Source: Velamenicoccus sp964471325
GTDB lineage: Bacteria; Omnitrophota; Gorgyraeia; Velamenicoccales; Velamenicoccaceae
Assembly: GCA_964471325.1 (NCBI GenBank)
Contig: CAYYFL010000021.1
Location: forward strand, 1 to 20,745
Reading direction: 5' to 3'
DNA length: 20,745 nt
The first letter of the stretch is position 1, and each line of letters starts with the position of its first letter. Shown in pieces: positions 14,839-20,745 of the stretch. Under the pieces are notes generated by a model. The model saw only the letters and a program-made list of their open reading frames with translations, did no database searches and had not been told where the DNA came from. The translations under genes and the position numbers were made by a program.

Positions 14839-16752
14839 ATGAAAAGAATCGCTGAAGTCGCAGTCCCGGTTTCCCTGGCCTTAGACGAAACATTCGATTA
14901 TCGCATTCCGGCCCGCTGCCGCAGCAGCCTGGCCGTCGGATGCCGCGTCCGGGTCCCTTTCGGCCGCAGACAGCTCATAGGTTATGTGACGGCCTTTAAG
15001 CGCACGTCTCCCTATGAAAAAAAACTCAAGCCCTTGTCGGAATGCCTCGATCCCCATGGGCCGTTGCTGAACGACCGCCTGATATCGTTGGCGCACTTCC
15101 TGAGCCGTGAATATTTTTGTTCCCTGGCCCAAGGGTTCGAAACTGTCCTGCCCCGCCCCCTAAGAATGTCGATGGGCCATATCGCAACGACCGTGTCCGA
15201 CGATACGTCTTCTTCACTCGATCCTCTGACACAAGAAGAAACAACATTCCTGGATCGCCTGGATCCGCGCAAGAATATCTATGTGGTTGAGGATGTGTCC
15301 GGCAATGCGCGCTGGAAGGCCTATCTCGCCCTCGTCAAATCTACGCTTGCCCAAGGCAAGGACGTCCTTGTGCTTGTCCCGGATTATGCCATGATCGCCC
15401 ACGCCCGCGAACAATTAAAAACAGGTATCACGGCCTGCGTCATCTCTTCCCATGAGAAACCGGCTGTTGTACGAAATTCCTGGACAAGAGCGCAACAGAA
15501 AAAAGGGGTCCTGGTCATAGGAACACGCAGCGCGATTTTTTCTCCGGTCCGCCGGCCAGGACTTATCATCGTCGACCAGGAGGGACATTTTGCTTACCGC
15601 CAACAACAAGTCCCGAACTATCACATCCGCGACATCGCGCTCAAAATTGCGCAAGCTGAAGGGGCAAAGCTTGTCTTTGGGGCTGTCGTTCCTTCTCTGG
15701 AGGCCTTTGCATTGGTGGAACGTCAGGAAGCCTCTTTGTTGAGCTGCGGTGAGCCGCGAACGGCGCCGCGGACCACTGTCGTCGATATGCAGCAGGAATT
15801 CGTTCCCAAGGGCCATACAAAAATGGTCTCCAAAGTGCTGGAATTCCGCGTGGCGGAGCTGCTTGAAAAGAAAGAAAAAATGCTTTTCTTTGTGCCCCAG
15901 AAGGGATTCTCGACATTTCTTTATTGCCCAAGATGCAAAAAAGCCGTCGAATGCGAACGCTGCAGCTCTCCTGTGGCGTATTACCGCACCATCAAACGTT
16001 TGATCTGCCCGGCATGCCATCTGGAACAGGAGGCCAGGGACATCTGCCCCGCATGTTCAGCGGCTTACGTGCGCTATTCGGGTTTCGGGATTGAAAAAGT
16101 CGAAAGTGAGCTACGCAGGCTTTTCCCGTCCGTCAGGATCGCGCAATTCTCAAAGACTGCTGAGCCGGCGGAATCTTATGATATAATGCTGGCGACGCAG
16201 GAAATCCTGGAAGACCCGGATGTCTTCAGGCATTGTTTCGACCGGATCGTCCTGGTCTCGGCGGACCTCATGCTTGGGCGGCCTGATTTTCGCGCAACGG
16301 AAGATGCCTTTCGCCGTTTCCTGACATTGTCGCGCATCACCACAGGCGAGCTCATCATCCAGACAAAAATGCCCGAACATTATGTCTGGGGATTTCTTAA
16401 AACACGGGATACTGCGGGTTTTCTCAAAAAAGAACTTGAAGAACGGCGCGAACTCAACTTGCCGCCTGTTGTCAGATTGGGGATCCTGACAACAAGGGCG
16501 GCCGCAGAACCCGTTGCCCTGATCGCGGCGAAAAGAGCTTTTCGGATCCTCAAGGCATCCCTTAAACGACACGCGACGGCCGCAGAAATTTTTGAGCCGC
16601 AACCCGCCAGGCCGTTTAAGTTGCGCGGGAATTTCCGCTATCAAATGCTTATCAAATACAAGGAACTCGGAGAAACAGAAAAGGCCCTGCGTCGTATTGT
16701 CTGCGGCCGCCACAGCGGCGTCATCGCAACGTTTGACCCGGCCCGGGAATAA
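14839..16752 (+). CDS. priA: PriA-like primosomal protein N' with degenerate helicase motifs
   Basis: 637 aa from the ATG at 14839, where the PriA-type N-terminus (EVAVPVSLALDETFDYRIP) begins. The 3'-DNA-binding domain (about 1-105) looks normal, and the zinc region keeps all eight cysteines (C363, C366, C372, C375, C390, C393, C403, C406). The ATPase motifs do not survive. The Walker A position reads DVSGNARWK (152-160) instead of GxTGSGKT. The DEEH box reads VDQEGH (245-250). The region normally GTQMIxKGxDF reads ATQEILEDPDVF. The QVAGRAGR motif VI reads FLTLSRIT. The protein should bind DNA and perhaps partner proteins but not hydrolyse ATP or unwind DNA. The ORF is intact with conserved flanking segments (IGTRSAIFSP, RPDFRATE), so it is not a decaying pseudogene. 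Actinobacterial PriA proteins lacking helicase motifs are a known parallel. fmt follows 3 bp later, a common arrangement. Confidence 0.9.
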   Translation: MKRIAEVAVPVSLALDETFDYRIPARCRSSLAVGCRVRVPFGRRQLIGYVTAFKRTSPYEKKLKPLSECLDPHGPLLNDRLISLAHFLSREYFCSLAQGFETVLPRPLRMSMGHIATTVSDDTSSSLDPLTQEETTFLDRLDPRKNIYVVEDVSGNARWKAYLALVKSTLAQGKDVLVLVPDYAMIAHAREQLKTGITACVISSHEKPAVVRNSWTRAQQKKGVLVIGTRSAIFSPVRRPGLIIVDQEGHFAYRQQQVPNYHIRDIALKIAQAEGAKLVFGAVVPSLEAFALVERQEASLLSCGEPRTAPRTTVVDMQQEFVPKGHTKMVSKVLEFRVAELLEKKEKMLFFVPQKGFSTFLYCPRCKKAVECERCSSPVAYYRTIKRLICPACHLEQEARDICPACSAAYVRYSGFGIEKVESELRRLFPSVRIAQFSKTAEPAESYDIMLATQEILEDPDVFRHCFDRIVLVSADLMLGRPDFRATEDAFRRFLTLSRITTGELIIQTKMPEHYVWGFLKTRDTAGFLKKELEERRELNLPPVVRLGILTTRAAAEPVALIAAKRAFRILKASLKRHATAAEIFEPQPARPFKLRGNFRYQMLIKYKELGETEKALRRIVCGRHSGVIATFDPARE

Positions 16753-16755
16753 CAC

Positions 16756-17691
16756 ATGATGGACATCGTCTTTTTCGGCAGCGGAAACTTTGCCGTTAAA
16801 ATCCTGGAAAACATCGACAGGCGCGCATTTCCCGTGAGCCTTGTCGTGACGCAGCCTGACAGAAAACAAGGGCGCCACCTGCATTTAGGCGCAACACCGG
16901 TCAAGACCTTTGCCCTCAATCATGGCCTGAACGTCTTCCAGCCGGAGGATATTAATAACGCCGAATCACTGGAAAGAATGAAGAAAGAAAATGCGGACGT
17001 TTTTCTCGTCGTTTCTTATGGCAGGATCCTTTCGGCCGGACTTTTGGATGTGCCGCGCATCATGGGTATCAATATCCATTCGTCGCTCCTGCCGAAATAC
17101 AGGGGGGCGGCGCCTGTGAACCGCGCGCTCATCCACGGCGAAAAAACAACGGGGGTTACATTTATCAAAATGAACACAGGCATGGATTGCGGAGACATCC
17201 TTCTGCAAAAAACCTTAAAGATCGGCCGGGATGACACGGCACCCCTCCTGGATGAAAAATTGGCTGTTTTGGCGTCGAAATATATCAATAAGCTCCTCGC
17301 CATGATCGAGCAAGGCCGCTGCCGCCTCAAGAAACAACACGAAAAGGCTGTCTCTTACGCCGCTCTCATGCACAAGCAAGATGGATTGATCCGTTGGCAG
17401 GAGACTCCCGCGCAGATTTATAATCGCTTTCGGGGGTGTTACGGATGGCCGGGCACTTTTACGTACTTTCGGGGAAAAATCCTTAAAATCCTTGAACTGA
17501 AACCCGGCCGACCTGTCCGTGAAGCAAAGCCGGGGACGATCGTTAAGGCCGCAGATAATGCCCTGGTTGTCGCTTGCAAGCGGGGTACGGTCATCATTAC
17601 CGAAGTCCTGCCTGAATCCCACCGGAAGATGCCTGTATCCAGTTTCCTGGCCGGACATGACGTCAAAATCGGAAATATCCTGGGGGCTTAA
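16756..17691 (+). CDS. fmt: Methionyl-tRNA formyltransferase
   Basis: 311 aa, normal length. It formylates initiator Met-tRNA using 10-formyl-tetrahydrofolate. Seen: IVFFGSGNFAVKIL at the N-terminus, VVTQPDRKQGR (30-40), SLLPKYRGAAPVNRAL (110-125), and the catalytic triad equivalents Asn106, His108 and Asp144 (INIHSS and NTGMDCGDILL). The C-terminal domain (from about 205) carries RFRGCYGWPGTFTYF, typical for Fmt. Two ATGs in tandem (16756, 16759) are possible starts. It lies 3 bp after priA. The def (peptide deformylase) gene often found here is absent from the window. Confidence 0.95.
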   Translation: MMDIVFFGSGNFAVKILENIDRRAFPVSLVVTQPDRKQGRHLHLGATPVKTFALNHGLNVFQPEDINNAESLERMKKENADVFLVVSYGRILSAGLLDVPRIMGINIHSSLLPKYRGAAPVNRALIHGEKTTGVTFIKMNTGMDCGDILLQKTLKIGRDDTAPLLDEKLAVLASKYINKLLAMIEQGRCRLKKQHEKAVSYAALMHKQDGLIRWQETPAQIYNRFRGCYGWPGTFTYFRGKILKILELKPGRPVREAKPGTIVKAADNALVVACKRGTVIITEVLPESHRKMPVSSFLAGHDVKIGNILGA

Positions 17692-17766
17692 AAATCCAGG
17701 CAGGTTTTTGTACGGACAGAGCTCGCTTTCGGAGGTTATCGGACCCATCCAAACGCTTAAAAATAC

Positions 17767-17794
17767 TTGCAAGAATACGGCGATGTGTTAAAAT
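17767..17794 (+). promoter_or_regulatory. Candidate promoter for the galT pair
   Basis: TTGCAA (17767-17772), a 16-base spacer, then TAAAAT (17789-17794), inside the 170-bp gap between fmt and the first galT-like gene. A short inverted repeat CCTGG/CCAGG (17679-17683 and 17696-17700), followed four bases later by five T's, could be a weak end signal for fmt. The ribosome site for the next gene is AGGA at 17851-17854. Confidence 0.4.
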
Positions 17795-17861
17795 TTCTGA
17801 GTTACGTTAAGGGCCCAACGACTAAACGGTCTCATTTTAGAGCCGTACCCAGGAAAAAACA

Positions 17862-18890
17862 ATGCCCGAATTAAGAAAAGATCCCGTCATTGGAAGATGG
17901 GTCATCATCGCGGTCGAACGCTCCCGCAGGCCGAAAGGTTTTAAGGCCCCTTCGCACAGGGACGCAGAGGAAGATTGCCCCTTTTGCGAAGGCAAGGAAG
18001 ACCAAACGCCCCACGAGATCTTTGCCATCCGCAAAGAAGGAAGCATGCCGGACAAGCCCGGTTGGGACACCCGCGTCGTCCCCAGCAAACGGCCTTTTTT
18101 GCGGGTCGAAGGCAGCATCAACAGGCACGGGCGGGGGCTCTATGACGTCATGAGCGGCATAGGCGCCCATGAAGTCATCATCGAAACGCCCAAACACATC
18201 GGAAACATCGCCGATCTGGAAGAGACGCAGATCGCCAAAACCGTCACGTGCTGGATCGACCGTTTCGTTGATTTAGGGAGAGACGAACGCTTCAAATACG
18301 TCCTGGTCTTTAAAAACTACGGGGTCGCCGCCGGCGCAGGGCATGTCAAACATTCCCGCAGCCAACTGATCGCCACGCCCGTAACACCCAAACGCGTCAA
18401 AGAGGAGCTGATCGGGTCCAAAAAATACTATGAATATCATGAGCGTTGTGTTTTTTGCGACCTGGTCCATCAGGAGATCGAGTCGAAAGACAGGATCGTC
18501 CTTGACTTCGACGGATTTATCGCCGTCACGGCGTTCGCTTCGCGTTTTCCTTTCGAGGTCTGGATCCTCCCCAAAGAGCACAATTGCGATTTTTCCAGCA
18601 TGGGCGTCGAAAAGCGCCTCTACTTGGGTAAAGTCTTAAAAAAAGTCTTAACAAAGTTAAAAGTGGCCCTAGACGACCCGGCATACAACATTGTCCTTCA
18701 TACGGCCCCTTTCCGCAGGAAAAAAGCAAAAACGGGGTACTGGACAACCATCGAAGACGATTATCACTGGCACATAGAGATCATTCCCAGATTAGGCAGC
18801 ACAGCAGGCTTCGAATGGGGAACAGGGTTTTATATCTGCCCCATCACCCCGGAAGACGCGGCGCAATACCTCAGGGAGGTTGAGGAGTGA
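17862..18890 (+). CDS. GalT-family protein lacking the nucleophilic histidine
   Basis: 342 aa, HIT-superfamily GalT fold. The start has AGGA 7 bases upstream. Zinc ligands known from E. coli GalT (Cys52, Cys55, His115, His164) have evident counterparts: Cys39 and Cys42 in CPFC, His103 in IGAHEVI and His164. The active-site HxHxQ reads H164-S-R166-S-Q168, so the histidine that forms the covalent UMP intermediate is Arg. The change needs only CAC to CGC. A second CxxC (C196/C199) and a C-terminal HWHIE motif are kept, and the rest of the protein is well conserved relative to the next gene. Probably not a working uridylyltransferase by the classical mechanism; it could be a binding or regulatory partner of its neighbour, or catalyse something else. 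Single-base sequencing error is possible. Confidence 0.85.
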   Translation: MPELRKDPVIGRWVIIAVERSRRPKGFKAPSHRDAEEDCPFCEGKEDQTPHEIFAIRKEGSMPDKPGWDTRVVPSKRPFLRVEGSINRHGRGLYDVMSGIGAHEVIIETPKHIGNIADLEETQIAKTVTCWIDRFVDLGRDERFKYVLVFKNYGVAAGAGHVKHSRSQLIATPVTPKRVKEELIGSKKYYEYHERCVFCDLVHQEIESKDRIVLDFDGFIAVTAFASRFPFEVWILPKEHNCDFSSMGVEKRLYLGKVLKKVLTKLKVALDDPAYNIVLHTAPFRRKKAKTGYWTTIEDDYHWHIEIIPRLGSTAGFEWGTGFYICPITPEDAAQYLREVEE

Positions 18891-19888
18891 CAGAGCTCAG
18901 GCGAGACCCCATTGTCGGACGCTGGGTCATCATGGAAATGGACCAGCCCATGATACCCAAAGACCTGCACATGACGCCGCATCATTACGAGGATGCGGCC
19001 AATTGCCCGTTTTGTTACGGCAACGAATATATGACGCCGCCGGAAATCCAGGCCTTTCGCAACCCAAAAACCGAGAAGAACGCGGCCGGATGGCAGGTGA
19101 GGGTGGTGCCCAATAAATTCCCGGCGCTCCAGATCGAAGGTAATCTCGACAGAAGAGGGTTGGGGATCTTCGATATGTCCAACGGCATCGGCGCTCACGA
19201 GATCATCATTGAAACCCCTTACCACGAGAAAGACCTGTCCGACCTGGAGCTAGGAGAAATCGGGAACGTCCTCAAGATGTATTGCCTGCGTTCCCTGGAC
19301 CTCCAAAAAGACAAACGCTTCAAATACCTCATGATTTTCAAGAATTACGGCAGCGGCGCCGGCGCGACACTCGATCACAACCACAGCCAGCTCATCGCCC
19401 TGCCCATGATCCCCAAAAACGTGATCGAGGAGCTGAAAGGATCCGGGGCCTATTTTGAGTTCCGGGAACGCTGCATCTTCTGCGATATGATCCGCCAGGA
19501 ATTGGATGAAAAAGAACGGATCATCACGCAAAACGACCAGTTTATCGCGTTTTGCCCTTTTGCCTCACGCTTCCCTTTCGAGATGTGGGTAATGCCGAAA
19601 GAACACCAGTTGTTTTTCCATAACATCTCCGACGAGAGCATTGCCAGCATGGCCGGGATATTAAAAGAAGTGCTCATAAGAATGAAGGCGGTCCTGAACG
19701 ATCCGCCGTATAATTTTATTATCCATACCTCGCCTATCGACGGGGAAGAACGGCAGGGGTATCACTGGCATATGGAGATCATGCCGCGCCTGAGCCGCAT
19801 CGCAGGCTTCGAATGGGGAACAGGGTTTTATGCGGTCTCCACGCCGCCGGAAGTCGCGATTAAATACCTCAGGGACGTAAGGATATAA
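18887..19888 (+). CDS. galT: Galactose-1-phosphate uridylyltransferase family protein
   Basis: 333 aa. It starts with GTG inside a GTGA overlap with the upstream paralogue, so the two are likely translationally coupled. Active-site motif intact: DHNHSQ with His164, nucleophile His166 and Gln168; zinc ligands Cys40, Cys43, His104 and His164. A second CxxC (C196/C199) and HWHME near the C-terminus complete the pattern. Likely reaction: exchange of UMP between UDP-glucose and galactose-1-phosphate (Leloir pathway). Relatives of this compact type can also be ADP-glucose or dinucleoside-polyphosphate phosphorylases, so the exact substrate is not certain. The gene before gapdh would fit a central sugar-phosphate context. 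Confidence 0.86.
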   Translation: MTELRRDPIVGRWVIMEMDQPMIPKDLHMTPHHYEDAANCPFCYGNEYMTPPEIQAFRNPKTEKNAAGWQVRVVPNKFPALQIEGNLDRRGLGIFDMSNGIGAHEIIIETPYHEKDLSDLELGEIGNVLKMYCLRSLDLQKDKRFKYLMIFKNYGSGAGATLDHNHSQLIALPMIPKNVIEELKGSGAYFEFRERCIFCDMIRQELDEKERIITQNDQFIAFCPFASRFPFEMWVMPKEHQLFFHNISDESIASMAGILKEVLIRMKAVLNDPPYNFIIHTSPIDGEERQGYHWHMEIMPRLSRIAGFEWGTGFYAVSTPPEVAIKYLRDVRI

Positions 19889-20033
19889 ACAATTCCTAAT
19901 TCTAAAATCCAAATGACGAAAGAAATCCTAATAACTCAATGACGAATGGAAAAATATTTTCGGCATTTAGTCATTCGATATTCATTAGGCATTTGACATT
20001 CGGAATTGGATATTAATCAAAAGGAGGAACATC
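19889..20033. repeat. AT-rich intergenic element with imperfect palindromes
   Basis: This 145-bp gap is sharply more AT-rich than its flanks. It contains AATGACGAATGG (19938-19949) opposite GCATTTAGTCATT (19963-19975), which pair with one mismatch and one indel. The outer parts echo the same words: AAATGACGAA near 19911-19920, CATTTGACATTCGG near 19990. The whole looks like an interspersed palindromic repeat rather than a gene. The only clear functional signal is AAGGAGG at 20021-20027, the ribosome site of gapdh. No confident promoter was identified. Confidence 0.55.
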
Positions 20034-20745
20034 ATGGCAGTTAAAGTGGGGATCAACGGTTTTGGAAGGATCGGCAGACTCGTCTTCAGGGCTGCAATCG
20101 AAGAGAACACCAAGGATATCGACATCGTCGCCGTCAATGACTTGACCGACGCCAAGACCCTGGCGCACCTGCTCAAATACGATTCGACCTTCGGCAGATT
20201 CAAAGGCACGGTCGCGGCCAAGGAAAGCGCGCTCGTCGTCAACGGCAAGGAGATCAAGGTCTTTTCCCAAAAAGACCCGGCCATGATCCCCTGGAAGGAC
20301 GCAGGCGTCCAGCTCGTGATCGAATCGACGGGAAGGTTCACGGATGCCGAAAAAGCCAAGGCCCATATCGCCGCAGGGGCGAAAAAAGTCATCATTTCTG
20401 CGCCCGCCAAGAACGAAGACGGGACTTTTGTCATGGGTGTCAATGAAGACAAGTACGATCCGACGAAACACCACATCGTCTCCAACGCCTCCTGTACGAC
20501 CAACGGCTTGGCGCCGTTGGCCAAGGTCCTCTTGGATAGCTTCGGCATCAAGTACGGTATCATGACGACAATCCATTCTTATACAAATGACCAAGTCATT
20601 CTGGATTTTCCGCACAAGGACCTGCGCCGCGCCAGGGCTGCGGCCCTTTCAATGATTCCGACGTCGACGGGTGCAGCGAAGGCCATAGGCCTGGTCATCC
20701 CTGATCTCAAAGGAAAGATGGACGGTCTGGCGGTCCGCGTGCCGA
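20034..20745 (+). CDS. gap: Glyceraldehyde-3-phosphate dehydrogenase (3'-partial)
   Basis: 237 codons are visible before the window ends; the usual length is about 330-340. Start ATG has a strong AAGGAGG 6 bases upstream. NAD-binding motif INGFGRIGRL (7-16), adenine-ribose acid Asp36 in VNDLTD, STGRF (98-102), catalytic Cys154 in SNASCTTN and its partner His181 in TTIHSYTNDQ are all present. Reaction: oxidative phosphorylation of glyceraldehyde-3-phosphate in glycolysis, reversible in gluconeogenesis. Asp36 favours NAD over NADP. It may have its own promoter in the AT-rich gap upstream, or be read through from galT. Confidence 0.96.
   Translation, partial: MAVKVGINGFGRIGRLVFRAAIEENTKDIDIVAVNDLTDAKTLAHLLKYDSTFGRFKGTVAAKESALVVNGKEIKVFSQKDPAMIPWKDAGVQLVIESTGRFTDAEKAKAHIAAGAKKVIISAPAKNEDGTFVMGVNEDKYDPTKHHIVSNASCTTNGLAPLAKVLLDSFGIKYGIMTTIHSYTNDQVILDFPHKDLRRARAAALSMIPTSTGAAKAIGLVIPDLKGKMDGLAVRVP

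Noticed and set aside
14839..16752. PriA as a pseudogene
   Set aside because: No stop or frameshift in 637 codons, and the zinc cysteines and DNA-binding domain are preserved; loss is limited to catalytic motifs.
16150..16884. 244-codon minus-strand frame opposite the priA end and fmt start
   Set aside because: Spans two well-supported sense genes and shows no recognisable motif.

Overview
This 20.7 kb window probably comes from an uncultivated diderm (Gram-negative type) bacterium. The evidence is a set of envelope-glycan genes: a heptosyltransferase-family (GT9) enzyme, a GmhB-type heptose phosphatase, an HddC-like nucleotidyltransferase, a WaaE-like GT2 and an O-antigen-ligase-type polymerase. 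Gene style, mixed G+C and small palindromic repeats in the gaps would fit Candidatus Omnitrophota (OP3) or a related lineage. That placement is a low-confidence inference; no 16S or other phylogenetic marker was tested. Genes are packed tightly, many with 4-bp ATGA/GTGA overlaps. No stretch over 300 bp lacks a gene.

Layout. (1) 1-1992: the 3' part of an AT-rich membrane protein with a spermidine-synthase-like domain, compositionally unlike the rest. (2) 2091-11168: seven co-directional genes, namely B12-type radical SAM, O-antigen ligase/polymerase, DegT aminotransferase, GT2, carbamoyltransferase 1, SAM methyltransferase and carbamoyltransferase 2. This looks like an operon that builds and decorates a surface glycan or glycoconjugate (amino, methyl and carbamoyl groups). 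(3) 12272-11169 (minus): a GT9 glycosyltransferase, convergent with the operon with no intergenic base. (4) 12350-17691: gmhB, an hddC-like gene, an MGDG-synthase/MurG-like glycosyltransferase, a priA-like gene and fmt. (5) 17862-19888: two tandem galT-family genes. (6) 20034 to the window end: gapdh, cut by the edge.

Most notable observations. The two carbamoyltransferases have clearly diverged N-terminal (acceptor-side, Kae1-like) domains but share 635 bp of perfectly identical, GC-richer DNA covering the whole C-terminal (YrdC-like) half; this points to recent gene conversion or domain replacement, or to an assembly artefact. The PriA homologue is full length with all eight zinc cysteines, yet has lost Walker A, the DEEH box and the motif VI arginines, so it looks helicase-dead. 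The first of the tandem GalT proteins keeps the zinc ligands but has Arg in place of the nucleophilic His166, while the second has an intact HxHxQ.

Several junctions carry inverted repeats of different sequence (4726-4848, 12904-12942, 14783-14818, 19938-19975). No tRNA, rRNA, CRISPR array, IS element or phage gene was recognised.
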